Shown here piece by piece: positions 22,740 to 34,789 of a stretch of DNA of 64,000 bases. The notes beneath the pieces were generated by a model. It saw only the letters and a list, made by a program, of their open reading frames with translations. It made no database searches and was not told the DNA's origin. How positions within the stretch are numbered: the stretch's first letter is position 1; the number at the start of each line of letters is the position of its first letter. Origin of the DNA: Protopterus annectens (lineage: Eukaryota; Chordata; Ceratodontiformes; Protopteridae); NCBI RefSeq assembly GCF_019279795.1, contig NC_056743.1:632335993-632399992 (forward strand), read 5' to 3'. The position numbers and the translations under genes were made by a program.

Positions 22740-22925
22740 ACCCTGTAAAACACACTGTTGGGACAGGCTTGTTACCTAGCACCTCATAATCTCTGAAATA
22801 AACTTCCAATGCATGTTAAACAGTACAACTAACTATCTTCTTTCAAACATAACCTAAATGACTGGATGAGTATCAACAAAGTTACTCCAGGACTGACTGC
22901 TATGGCCCCCGCAGAGAAAGGATGT
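22740..22925 (+). pseudogene. CR1-type LINE 3' fragment, very decayed
   Basis: At DNA level, TGTTGGGACAGGCTTGTTAC through CATAACCTAAATGACTGGAT follows the CR1 ORF2 C-terminal block (CWRDRFITQRLP to DEW) found in the other copies. Frame is lost. It lies about 200 bp downstream of the CTLD stop codon. Confidence 0.65.
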
Positions 22926-23525
22926 GTGGCCTGAAGATGATTAATGATCAAGGCTTAAATGGTCAAAAGACTCAGCAACCTTAGAATATCTAGGAATTAA
23001 TGCTTTGTATAAACCAGTGAATCTAAATAGCCTTATCATGTATGTTTGTGTGTAATTTTCATTGTTCCAGCACTATTTTTCCCTAGACAAAGTGGTCTTA
23101 AAACAGTAACATCAAGGAAAACTTACCCTTTTTACCTTTGAATTTAATTATATCACATTTCTTTTTATTTAGTTGTGCAATACTTATGCTGCTGTCTAAT
23201 ACAGCCCTAGATGTATTCTTAGCTATCAATCAAAAAACGTTTCATATAATAGAGCATTTAATAGACATAAATAGCTTTGATTCATTTAATTGTGTTTGGA
23301 TGATCATTCTCTGTAAAGAACACTACACCAGTATTCATACATGTATACAACGTATGCACCACAAACAACACAGACTACCATGTGGAAGACAGACATTGTT
23401 AAACCACTACCGAAAATTCCTAGCCCAGAAGTCACAATGACTTCAAGCCAGTCTGTTTCCATCCATCCCTAAGAAAATCCAGGAAAAATATTCTTTCTTG
23501 AACTTACAAACTACTTAAAAAACTG
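22926..23525. other. spacer, nothing recognised
   Basis: A 100-residue open frame at 23,138-23,440 has no family resemblance, and its composition looks like AT-rich spacer. Confidence 0.35.
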
Positions 23526-25330
23526 CAGCATGATCTTCCCCCACCAACATGCTTTTTGGTCAGGTACAAGTACCATTACTGCTCTTTATACACAGACCAA
23601 CAATACTCAAAGGAGCATGGACAACGGACACTTTACTAGTGCAGTCTTTATATACCTCACCCAATTATTTAAGTAACATGAAGAAAGGCTGCATTACTGG
23701 TGCAGTCTTTATATACCTCACACAAACCTTTAAGGAACATGGACAAAGGCCACATCAATGTTGCAGTTTTTATAGACCTGACCTAAACCGTTAAGGAGCA
23801 TAAACAAAGGACACGTTACTGGTGTATTCTTCATTTATGTCAACTAAACCTTTGATCTGATAGATCACTGATTACTCCTTAATGTCTTTCTGAGATCACA
23901 CATAAGCAAAGACTGCATTCCCTGGTTCCACAATGGTGTTACAGATAGACAATTCAGAGTACAAATATGGAAATCATCCTCTCTCTATGCACCTTCTTGC
24001 AAAATCGTTACCTCAAGGATAAGTTTCCTCACCCCCACTATTCTCACTCTTCATTAAATCAATCAGCTTACCTATCTCCACGCCCCCATTTTTATGTATA
24101 CAGATGACATGGTAAATGGCACTCTATAGATGCACCCAGTCCACAAAAAATAAATAAATAAATAAATAACTTGAAAAAGATATAAATTCATTCTCGGTAT
24201 GTTTCTCACACATTGAACTCCTAATAAATGCCAACAAAATAACACTTAAAATTATGATTTCTAGCACAAGACAAAAATTGTCCACAGTCCCAAAAATGGG
24301 CACTATGTGATAACTTCATACTTAACTTACACACTATGCCAGACTTTAAATGGCAACTGACTGGACCAATCACTGAACTTTCAATTTCACATCACCGGCA
24401 CTAAACCAAAAGTAAATACCTTACTTTTCCAGCCCCAAAAATATCACACTTCTTATCATCTTAAGGCAGTCAAGAAATTGTAATAGGAGTTCTCCTACCA
24501 TAACCAGAATGCATATATATTGGCTATTTTTGTCTTCGTATTGGGAGAGTTATATCTCTAAAATGATATCAGATATCCTTATTAATTTTTCAAGAAATAA
24601 TACGGAGATGAGTCCTGAGAAACTAGTATGCCTTGAATTTTCAATTTTGTTAATATTATCCTTTTCTAACTCTGATAAACATTCACACTTGCCTCCTCGC
24701 TAACCCTCCAGCTTATTTATATTACTCTGCCCTCTCTTACCTATCTTATACTTTATTTATTATACTTTATTCTACTTCCTGACACAGCTCTGGCCTGTTT
24801 TACCATTTCCTTCCCTTTAGTCTCTCTTTCTCCAGTCTTTCTCAGTCTCTGCTTATACTATATTCACTGTCTATGCAGCTTCCTTCATCCATCTCCATTT
24901 CCAAAGGTTCTCTATTCTGAAGCTTAATGTAATAAAAAAGTACTCCAGTCCATCCAAATGCAAATGATCTGACATCAGTCTTCTCACTCAGACCTCCTGT
25001 CATCTTACTCTACAAGAACTTGCCTAGCTTTATGCCGACAAAACATAAACACTTTATTGATCTTATTCAGCCGCTGCATGTCCACCTACCCCATGTCCTT
25101 CACATTATATGAAACCCCCTTCCTGTGATGGGCACTGTATTCAGTCCTACTGAACTACCTAATTAGCATATGATGTATCACTGATTTATAATCTCTTTCT
25201 GTAATTCCTATGCTTCTATTCACATAAGTGCCATGATACAGCTAAATAACTGAGGGAAAGATCTCTCCCTTAAAACTGCTTTGCCCACAAAAGCCTAACT
25301 CTGTCAGGACTTCCAAATACTTTACATTAC
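23526..25330 (+). pseudogene. decayed LINE reverse transcriptase copy
   Basis: Frames contain a QHAF- or QHGF-like start at about 23,545, repeated AVFIYLT-like motif A remains, MYTDDM (about 24,095) as a YADD-like active site, and further on a LQSIQMQMI to MPTKHKHFIDLI region resembling LINE C-termini. Frame is lost throughout. It may be the same group as the LINE at 34.8-36.9 kb. The 3' border is not sharp. Confidence 0.6.
23610..23870 (+). repeat. 61-bp tandem repeat over reverse transcriptase motif A
   Basis: Starts at 23,619, 23,680, 23,741 and 23,802 give an exact 61-bp period, four copies. Each unit has GTGCAGTCTTTATATACCTC or a variant, coding the AVFIxLT core of motif A. Copies differ at many sites, so the duplication is old. 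Since 61 is not divisible by three, each copy shifts frame. Confidence 0.85.
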
Positions 25331-27203
25331 TAGACACTAACCTTCAAAGCTTTTATCCTCCATGGTCTCCTTCCCAGTCACTACCTTAGTCCCGATGAGT
25401 ACAAAAGCACTCTTCCTTCCATGTTTCATACTCATCCCATAATACTTCTAAATCCATTCAGTGCAAGCTGCATAACTATTTCTTCTATAACTTTACTAAG
25501 ATAACTAAAATAAAATAGACTAACCAATGCCAGCAGAGAATGCAACACTTTCATAAAAATATATAAACATAAGCACTTTTGTCTCTACCACAGAGAACTC
25601 ATCAGATAAACTTTTTATTTCTCTTAGTATTATTTATTTTTTCACTTTATATCCTGCAATGTAACCACCTTACACTAGCATTTTTACTTTTATTTTCACT
25701 CGGTTCCACTTACTATGATGATTTAATCCTGTCTCCACATTTTAATTCCCTTCAGATCATTAACTGATTCCAAGCACTACACCAGCTTCTTTAATTATGT
25801 ACTAGCAGCATTCTACTCAGGTGGAAGATGCACTGAAGACTGATAGCTCACTCTTAAAAATGGATTGAAATTGGCCATGGATAGTACAAGTGAATAGGTA
25901 GTAGCATTGCCATAGTAACAAAAAACGTTATCTGAATGAAATATGTATGAATTTTACTTATGATATAATTAGTTACTTAGTACAGTTGTATTGTCAGTAT
26001 ATACTGCAGTCTTTACAAGAGATATATACCCAGCCTTAATAGAAATCAGATCTAATGAAGTATGTCACTAACAATAAAATGTCTGCAAAGTAATGCCTTT
26101 GGAAGCTACGTATAATAAGCAAAATTTAAATCATTCTTTGGCAGAGTTAAGTTAAATAGTCAAGGAGTTGTCCCTTAAGTCCAAGATGCATATATTATTG
26201 ATTTCCTCCCCATAATGACTTAAATGCACCTCACTTTTGAGGTTGCTACAGATACAGTACCATGGCCAGTTTAGGAATCTTTGATGGAGGCATGATTTAA
26301 TGTCATTTCAGTATAAACATAGTTTGGCATTTATTGCATTCACCACCTTGAACAGTCATTTACTTAGCACTGACTGAAATTGAGGGTAATACAACATGTC
26401 TCACTGTTGCTGTAGGATAAATTTGCATTTTTGTGTAACAGGCAATATGTCAGTGCCCCTTAACAGCTCTTCAGTAAACATTCTAAAAGGGGTACATAGA
26501 TAGTCAGGTACAGACTACATATACAATTGTCATGTTCACTTAAGGACTGAATGAAGTTTAGCAGGAAAGTTGGTGATGCACTTCTGTGACCAGTATGTGA
26601 AATGTTGGTGGCAACATCTTTCCAGTGACAGAAGAGGCCTGACACATATACATTTTTTTTTACTTCTGATAACTCCAATTCAGTATAGCTATATTATGAT
26701 CAATACAGTACGTTCCTCGCCACAAGGAAATCATATGCTCATTCTGTATGAAAAAAATAGAATATAACATGACTGAGTGATTGTGCATGCCTTTGTATAG
26801 ATATCATTATCTCAAACTCTTAACAGTTCTTAAAAAATCAACTTTCAGAAAAGTGTACATAACCACACAGTTATATAAACTGTATATATGATTGTGTTTT
26901 TTTTTCCTTCTAGACTTTTCAGGAACTTGGCATTGAAATTGGCTAGACCATTTTGCCTTTGCTCATACAGAAATGTTTCTGGATAGCAATATTCTATTGT
27001 TCCCTTTCTGTATATATTGTTAGCATTTTGCTTCCCATATAATGCCACCTAAACATACATGTGCTTTTGGTCTGTAATGCATTCCTGATCATGAAAATCT
27101 AAAAAATAAGTCATAAGCACCTTACCAAAAACAAATGGAGTGCTTGCACTGTAGCCTTGGACATTCTAACTGCAGTATTATTCTAATTGTGTTGCCCATT
27201 AAT
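25331..27203. other. unmarked AT-rich region
   Basis: Open frames at 25,579-25,767, 26,460-26,678 (minus) and 26,845-27,048 (minus) show no domain. No tandem repeats or inverted repeats stand out. Confidence 0.4.
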
Positions 27204-27314
27204 AGGTTCATAGGTTCATAGGTTCATACTAGGCTATCTGCCCTAGGGCATTTATAAGCCTAGCCAGAGTGTGTGTGGCTTTCACCACCCCTTAGGATGA
27301 GAATACTATACCCA

Positions 27315-30115
27315 TTAGTTTGCTGTGCCTCTGTCCAGCAGTGATACAGAGATGATTCCCGGGGTAAACCTACGATCTCCCATCCACTCGTCAAGATTTC
27401 TCTTGAACAGAGTCAGTGAAGGGCTCTGCCTCACATGGACTGGGATTCTGTTCCATAGTGTAGGGAGTCTCTGGGTGATGAATCTGTCCCTCCAGCATGT
27501 CCTATTTATATCCGTGTTGAGGTTTAAGTCTCTTGCTCTCGTGGCTCTGGTGGATTTGGATTTTTTGAGGTGGAGCATGTCCATTAATTCCGGGTTGGAC
27601 ATGGCCTTGTATGTCAGGCACAGATCACCTCTGAGCAGACGGTATGCGACTGAATAGAGCTGGAGTTTCTTCAGTCGGGCATCGTATGACATATGTTTGA
27701 GCCCCTTTATCCTTTTGGTGAGGAACTTTTGGGGTCTTTCCAACTGCTGCAGGTGTCGGGTAAGGTACATTCAATGGGGCGTTGTACTCAATCATTGGTC
27801 TGATAAGTGAAGAGTACAGGGGTACAATGACCTCTCCTGATCTGGATGTGAATCCCTTCATGATCAGGTGGGCAATGTAGAAGGTCTTCCTAACCACTTT
27901 GGCAATGTGAGTGTCAAAAGAGAGGTTACTGTCAACTTGGGTCCCCAGGTCCCTGATAACTTCTTCCGTGTTTAATGGATTACCACCTATGTGGTAGTTA
28001 GGGGTTACCTTGTTTTTCCCAAAGGGTATGACTATACATTTTTTGGCATTTAGCTTAAGGCCATGGCTCAGGCACCAGTTATCCATTTCTATGAGACCTC
28101 TCTGGAGGATGTCTGTGTCTGATGGAGTGTCAATTATGGTGCCCAGTTTGCAGTCATCTGCAAATTTTGTCAGCCACAATCCCCCTATGTTTGCCTGCAC
28201 TTCAGAAAAATAAATGCCGAACAAGAGGGGGCCCAGGACTGAGCCCTGTGGGACACCGCTCGTGACTGGCTTAGAGTCTGACATGGCACCAGCAATTCTA
28301 ACCCTATGTGTTCTGTCCTTGAGCCAGTTTGCAACTCATCTTGTGACATATGGGTTTACATCTAAGCTGGTGAGCTTTTCTATGATGCCTGAGTGGGGTA
28401 TTGTGTAGAACGCTTTTGCTAGGTCAAGGTAGGCTGTGTGAACTGCCTTACACTCATTAATGGCCTTAGTGACTGTTTCGAAAAAGTCGACCAAGTTCAA
28501 GAGGCAGGATCTGCCCTTGACAAAGCCAAATTGGGTAGGATCCAGTGTCTGTAGGTCCCCAATGTCTTTATTTATGAGTTCCATTATGATCCTCTCCATA
28601 GCTTTGCAGACAAGGCTCATCAAGCTTATGGGGCGGTAATTTCCAGGGTCCATAGAAGCACCGCCTTTGTGGAGTGGGACCACAGTTGCCATACGCCATT
28701 CTTTGGGTACGTATCCTGTAGTAAGGCTAAGATTAAACAGCAGCCTTATGTGTGGGTTTAGTTCCTCATTGAGTTCGTGTAGCACACAGCAGGGGACACC
28801 GTCCGGTCCCATTGATGCTGTGTTTTTTGCTTTAGAGAGAGCAGCTCTCACCTAGGCATCTGAGATGTTTGGGAGGCTAGACTCTGGTGGGATAGATATT
28901 TCTCCTTTTGGGGGAGGGAGGGGAGAAATTTGCACTGAACCTGTCTGCCAGTATGTTGGCAATGTCTGTGGGTTCAGTGTTTTTTTATCATTTTGGACTA
29001 ATTCTGAGCATATCTGGGAGTTTCCACCCAGGTTTCTAACATAGCTAAAGAAGGCTTTATGATTGTCTTTTGTGTCATTAGTGATTTTTCTCTCAAAGTT
29101 GGCCTTGGATGATTTTATGAGTGATCATAGTTTTTTGCTAGTATTGATCAGAGATGCCTTCCCATTTACGGATTTTGCTCTGTCATGTAGTAGCTTTCTC
29201 CTCTTGTTGTAGAGTTTGTTTATGGCTGGAGTCCACCAGACCGGGCACCTGCCTTTGGTGGAAAGGGTCTTGATTTTATTAGGGATTGCTTGATCCATAC
29301 ATTCCTGGAGGTGCTCATAGAAGGCATTTGTAAGGGTTTCAGCAGCGTGGGTTGTGGTTTCCACTGGTTCGGGGACCTTGAAGGAAAGCACTCCAGTCTT
29401 AAGAAGTGTGAAGTTTGCTTTGGAGAAGTTCTTCACTGTGGTCTTTTTGGGTGGGGGGGGGGGCGGGATGTGGATCTCCAGTGAGATTAATTTATGGTCT
29501 GATCTCACCAATGAGGGATATACTTCTGGTGTGGAGCATTTTGTCCCCATGTTTGTGATGACCAGGTCTAGTATATTTTCTCCTCTTGTGGGAATGGTGA
29601 CTAGTTGTTCCATAGCATTTGAGTTTATGAACTCAAGGAACCTTTGGGCTAGGGTGTTGGGGCTTGAGTAATGTTCCCAGTCTATGTTTGGGTAGTTGAA
29701 GTCACCCAATATGATGGTGTTTGGAGAGACATTCATACTCTCCAGTGTCTTCAGGAAGGCTGTGTGGGTTTCCTGAGTTTGAGAAGGTGGTCTGTAGCAT
29801 GTTACAAACTGTAGGGCAGTTTTACCTATGGTTAATTGCACCTGGATGGTCTCCGGTGCTTCGTGCATTGCCACTAACCTGGAGGTGTGGGTATCCTTTA
29901 TGAATATGGATACTCCCCCTCCTTTTGTGGTTCGGTCCGGATTTTGGGGCCGGAACGCATGATATGAGGTATAACCTGATAGTGCTGGGGTGCTCTCAGG
30001 AGCCTTGAACCAGGTTTCAGTCACAGCACAGACATCGATGTTCTCCATACTGAGGAGGGCTTCGAGGGGGCTGCATCTTGAGGTTTAGACTTCTGGCATT
30101 GAGCAGTTTTACCCT
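27315..30115 (-). pseudogene. CR1 ORF2: endonuclease and reverse transcriptase
   Basis: The endonuclease (30,048-29,125) has ENIDVCAVTETWF, GGGVSIFIKD, IILGDFNYPNIDWEHY and VRSDHKLISL, the ETW, GDFN and SDH blocks of the apurinic-type family. The reverse transcriptase (28,851-27,625) has MGPDGVPCCVL, NYRPISLMSLVCK, FGFVKGRSC, AYLDLAKAFYTIPHSG (the second motif A Asp is changed to Tyr), SGVPQGSVLGP and LTKFADDCKLG with an intact FADD. Stops lie at about 29,124 (CGG to TGA), 28,853 (CAG to TAG) and 28,336 (Trp to TGA). Frameshifts lie near 30,070 and 27,768. It would nick the target and copy the RNA there. Confidence 0.9.
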
Positions 30116-30169
30116 TAGTTTTCTCCATTTTTGTTTTCTAGGGCGGTAGGTTTATCATTTGAGCCTTGC

Positions 30170-31103
30170 CTAAAAGGCACTATGGGGTGGCAAGAGCCTT
30201 TGCCAATATCCGAAGCCCAGGGTGACAGGTGCAAGCTGTCCCTTGCAGCAGCGTGGCTTGTCAAGCATGTCATCCCAGGCAGACAGACATTGGATCCCCT
30301 TAGAATGACACCAGTAATTAAGCCAATTATTAAAGCTGATCATTTTGTCTCTGTATTGTGGCATCATTCTTGGTGAGGGTAGGATACTGCTCAGGGTCAG
30401 GGTCATACCGGCCTGGGCTACATAATCTGAGAGCTCCTCTATGTCTCTTCATGTAGTCCAGGGAGGTACGTCTCAGGTCGTTCACACCGGCATGGACAAT
30501 GACTGAGTCATACTTGTACTTGCTGTGGAGTGACCTGAGTGCTTATGCTATGTGGTGGATTCTAGCGCCTGACAGGCAGCTTACTGTGATCTCTTCCTTG
30601 TTCAGTCTGGTGAGTGGGACGTCAGTGTGTCTGACTATGGAGTCACCTATAACAAGTGTGTCTGACATTGTGTTTGGCCTTAAGGGCTGTGACTGTTTAG
30701 CACACTGACTTTGAGAACTATGTGTTGCATGTCTTATGTCTTGAGGTGGCAGTTGCTTGGGTGTCTGCTTTGGAGGCCTCTGTAGTTTTGGTAGATTTTT
30801 GATCAGTGCCTCCGAGTATGTCTTTGTGTGTTTATGTGTTTGTTTTGCAGTTGTGATACTTCTATGTGAAACTGGGTTTGTGGTGTGCGTGGTTTCCTTC
30901 TCCTCCTGTCTGGTCTTGCCAGTCCTGAGTTGAGAGAGCTCAGCCTCCAGTTTGGCTATATAGTTGCATCTCTCACATGTATTTGTGTTTTGTGGGAGAA
31001 GGAGTGGGTTGTCTGTGTACATGAGGCAATTGTAACATTGCCTCAAGATGCCCAGATTCACCAGCTGAACAGGAGAGGACGCTAGCAACTGACCCTTCGA
31101 CAT
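30170..31103 (-). pseudogene. CR1 ORF1: zinc-knuckle, coiled-coil and esterase-like protein
   Basis: The start Met at 31,103 leads into CYNCLMYTDN and CERCNYIAKLEAEL, a CxxC...CxxC metal-binding pattern followed by a short coiled coil, then a Thr/Gln/Lys-rich linker and DTLVIGDSIVRHTDV, the GDS block of an SGNH-type esterase. This arrangement is known for ORF1 of CR1-type LINEs. A TAA at 30,543 replaces the Gln codon seen in the sister copy, and a small deletion near 30,240 shifts frame in the DGLHLSPLG block. ORF1 proteins coat the element RNA; the esterase role is not settled. Confidence 0.85.
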
Positions 31104-32090
31104 GCTAGAAAAAGTGAAAAGTTTGCTGTGTAACTGAGTCAGAAGGGACCTATAGGGAAATGGGTACTCAAGGGGATTCTAGGCTAATGTAGTACTTTGT
31201 TTAGTATACAAGTACTTTACCTATATAAAAATGCTTTAGGAGCAAGTGCTGAGCTTTACCTATATAAAAATGCTTTAGGAGCAAGTGCTGAGCTTTTGAG
31301 ATAGAGAATAGACTGTTTAGATTGCAAGTAGAGAAGTTCTAAGGGAAAAATTGAAAAGCAGACTTTACGGAGCCAGAAATAGTTTAACCTTGGTTAACCC
31401 GCGCTGCCCGATGGTGCTCTATGGGCAACTACGTGCGAAATCACGCAAAAGCGCGCTAAAGCGGGCTTTATAGCAGGGGGTTGAAAAGAGCTAGGAATTG
31501 ACCCAAAATGGCCAATAGACTACAAGTTTCTGGCTGGAACCACTGCTCTAGGGACAAATAGGCTGCTCAGTGCTCCCCACTCCCACTGGTGAACAAAGAA
31601 GCTTCCCTTTATCCAAATAAGGATATGGAATAGCACAGGAACCAAGCCAAAGCCCAGAGATCAGCAAACTCTGAAGACTGGACTATTCTAGTTCAGTAAG
31701 GCGGAAAACAAGATTTTTTTTTTTTTGCAGAAAACAGAGGAAAAACAGACAGTAAATGCTATAAATGCTTTTAAACGGCTAGCACACTTGAGTGTGTTAG
31801 CCTACAGGTAAAATTAAACAACAAATAACTTTTTTAAAAGTGCAAAACAGTTAATCAACACAAAAACAGTTTAAATAGAATGCAGAGCTGTATAAACAGG
31901 CGAAAATGCAGTCGCTAAGCAGTAAATAATCAAAAAGCCAGAAAAAAATACTTAAATCAGGAAAAAGTCACTCTTTTGCTCTCTGCTGCTTGTAGAACTC
32001 TGCAGGACACCACGAGGAGCTGTGCTGAGTTGAATACAAGCGAAAAAGCGCGCTAAAGCAGGCTCATTTACAGGGAATCATTATGTCTAC
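31104..32090 (-). promoter_or_regulatory. leader of the minus-strand CR1 copy
   Basis: The non-coding kilobase upstream of ORF1 has two features. A 39-bp unit containing CCTATATAAAAATGCTTTAG is duplicated in tandem (31,215-31,293). A GCGCGCTAAAGC word followed by a GGCT and AGGG context occurs twice, at about 31,451 and 32,049, in direct orientation about 600 bp apart. Only short words (GCACTTGCTC, then a TATATA block) are shared with the region upstream of the other CR1 copy. It is presumed to carry the internal promoter; that is inference. Confidence 0.5.
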
Positions 32091-32507
32091 AGTGATGCTT
32101 TTCAACATGCTTCATATATACATATAAGTGCACATTCTGCCCCTAACAAGAAAAATAATTAATTATTTCCTTTCATACAGTCTATCAATATCCCATGAAA
32201 TAAAACTTTCTGACATGTAATATCTCTGATTTTTACCTGCAATCAAGTGAAAGAAGTTCTGGTACTGTAATGAATTTCAGAATATTTCTTACTCACACAC
32301 TATCTTTGGTAAGTAAAATCAAAGAACAGTTTTTTTCACACACACTGAATTTACCCTTGCCAAAAAATGAGCCCTTTCTGACCAGTTACTGTTTGGACAT
32401 TTTACTGTGATAATATGCAGCTGATATGAGACAAATTTTTTTCTGTTTTTTTTTTTGTTTTTTTGTTTTTTTTACATACACATATATACATTTGCAGAGA
32501 CACAGAC

Positions 32508-32508
32508 A

Positions 32509-32588
<80 letters not shown>
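32508..32588. repeat. (CA)n microsatellite
   Basis: About 38 CA units, preceded by a T-rich tract. Open frames in all directions across it are artefacts. Confidence 0.95.
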
Positions 32589-32590
<2 letters not shown>

Positions 32591-33225
32591 GCACAAACAT
32601 CCCCACAGTATCCTTTCTACAAGCATTAATGACAAAGTGTAGCTTTTATATAAAGAGCACCCCCCCAAATAACTTATTTCTGTATAGTTATAATTTCCCT
32701 ACCAGAAGCATCATTTGCTGCTAAAAGTAACTATTTTACAGCCCACCATCTTGTTTAAATAACAGCTTTTAGGTCAGTGCTGTGAATGCGCCCTCCCTAT
32801 TATGTATTATGTAATACTATCACTGATTACTGCTTGAGTTGGTCTTTAAGCATATGTTAAATGATTCCTGTGACCTGCTAAGGATAGGGGCACATAGAAC
32901 AGCAATCTGTATTTCTGACCATTGATGTGGTTGATCTATCCACATGTATTCTTCAAGATATATGCTTACATTTTTTCATGATTCACTTAAGGAATGAGTT
33001 TTTTTTTAGCAAAGATAGCAATGATGGTTCTAGTGCTGGATAAAAACTTCCTTTTTTTGAAGGAGAAATATATAAACAAATTAAAGGGGTAGCTGTGGGG
33101 CTAGCTGTGCCCTGATTTTTGCAAACTTGGTTCTCACAGCTTGGTAGAAAAAAATGCATCTTCACTTATCTTAGGTACCTAGATGATTTCATGGAATAGT
33201 CCTTTACATGAATCTAAAAACTTTA
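32589..33225. other. spacer, nothing recognised
   Basis: AT-rich, with no domain seen and no repeat structure. Confidence 0.35.
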
Positions 33226-34310
33226 CTGGTTACAGCAATAATTCAGCAGATTTTTTTTAAAGCGTCCCCTATCAGGTCAATGACACTTCAATAAACTATT
33301 TGGATGTTATTATTCCTAAAAATTATCAAGGACTTGTTTTAAACATATACCAGAAAACATTTAGTAACATTTGCTTACAATTTAAGAGTTTACACCTATT
33401 TAAACAAAATAGGCTTGGTGAAAGGGCAGCTAATTAAGTTGTTCCATTTGGTTTCTGTTGATAAAACTTTTGAAATTGAAAAGGAAAAAAAAATGAAAGT
33501 ATGTTTTTAGCTAGGGAGCACTCAAAGGAAATGCCAAAAAAAATATTAGTGATGAAGTGGTGAACTTAAGGAATACTAAATACCAAACTCTTTTAGAGAT
33601 TAAACTTATAAAAACAGCTGACAATCAGGAGACAGAAAAACATTCTGACAGACCATTTGTTTTACGTTATAACAACTACGCAAGGAGTATTGTGAAAATT
33701 ATTAAATAGAACTGGAATATTTTGAAATGTGATGAAGAAATTTAATTTTTAGGCCAGGACTCACAATATGATTTTAGGACATGGCAAAATATTAAAAGCA
33801 TGTTAGACTTCAAAACAGGACCTTTACCCACATGGGTATAAGGCAAAATGGGACAAGAAAATATGGTGCATGTTGTCCGTGTTCTTATGATTTAGAAAAT
33901 GAAACTATTATGTTGGACAATTAATTTAAATCCATTGTTCATTTAGGTCAGGGAATTGCAAGACTAGTGAAGTAGTCTATATGGCTATATGTGCCACATG
34001 TCAATGTTTTATGTTGGTAAGATGGACAGGGCATTACGAGTCAGGATTTATGAATATAATTATGCTATAAATAAATGTAGTGGCAATAATGCATTATATA
34101 AACATTCCTTGGTTTGTAATAATTGTAAGAAGTCTGATTTTGTGATTTTAGAACATATACCTAAAGATCTTAGGGGTGGTATGTATGAGACAAAGCTTGA
34201 ATACTCAGAACTGCTTCGGCAGTTGACATTTAGTGCTCATACCATCTCAGGGTTAAATAACAGTATATCTATAGGTCCAGTGCTGCAGTTAAGTGCAACT
34301 AAATTATGAA
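33226..34310 (+). pseudogene. Penelope-like element fragment with GIY-YIG nuclease
   Basis: The upstream part (about 33,270-33,420) has an INYLDVIIPKNYQGL-like block and LHLFKQNR, matching the C-terminal reverse transcriptase region of Penelope-like elements. The open stretch 33,989-34,309 encodes FYVGKMDRALRVRIYEYNYA and NNALYKHSL, the GIY-YIG fold: the Tyr-Val-Gly and the downstream Arg are seen, and the usual Glu partner may be the one in ILEHIP. The nuclease would cut the target. It belongs to a different subfamily from the element at 39-41 kb. The 3' flank holds a CTGATG...GAAA word pair at 34,471-34,491, a weak hammerhead-like match without a clear stem II. Confidence 0.75.
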
Positions 34311-34789
34311 CAGATTGCAAACATTTTATTAATTGCTTACTTTTATTTTTTCATAGCCAGTGTTGGTTTATCCTGCATAATTGATTACAGTTTTGAGGGT
34401 GGTATACTGCTTGATAAGACGAGTTTTTAAATAGGAATTTTTACATATGTACCCCAGTTCTAATGAAATCCTGATGTGTGATGGGATGAAAGCTTATAAT
34501 TTCTGGGGATTAAACTTTGCTGTTTTCATGCCCTCCTACCTTTTCTGTGTGGCCTTTGGACATTTTGTGATCGTATGTCCTGGATTGTCTTAGCGGGTTG
34601 GAACATTGGATGTAGTTTCTGAATGGTTTTTAGAACTTTTAATTATCTGAATGCCTTTTTTCTTGGTTATTAATATTATAAATATCATGAACTCTTCAAC
34701 AAATTAAATAAATAATGCTTTGAATTGAGTATCTCTGGTGATATTCATTGTTACAGTAATATTCTCATACATTTCTACCATTTTGTTGT

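Larger units (their letters stand above)
27204..32090 (-). mobile_element. CR1-type LINE copy, minus strand, nearly complete
   Basis: Read on the minus strand it has a leader (32,090-31,104), ORF1 (31,103-30,170), ORF2 (about 30,115-27,315) and a 3' tail of four CCTATGAA-like units at 27,204-27,235. It is 4.9 kb, typical of a full CR1-type element. ORF1 and ORF2 each carry a few breaks, so it is no longer active. It is the same family as the plus-strand copy at 52.6-56.4 kb. Confidence 0.9.

Noticed and set aside
26845-27048. 67-residue minus-strand frame with polar composition
   Set aside because: No domain recognised, no splice context; too short to support.
29290-29671. Plus-strand frames opposite the CR1 copy
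   Set aside because: They are antisense shadows of the endonuclease region and have no own domain.
34471-34491. Hammerhead-like CTGATG...GAAA block after the first Penelope fragment
   Set aside because: The first box ends in T instead of A and no clear stem II can be drawn, so I do not list it as a separate RNA.
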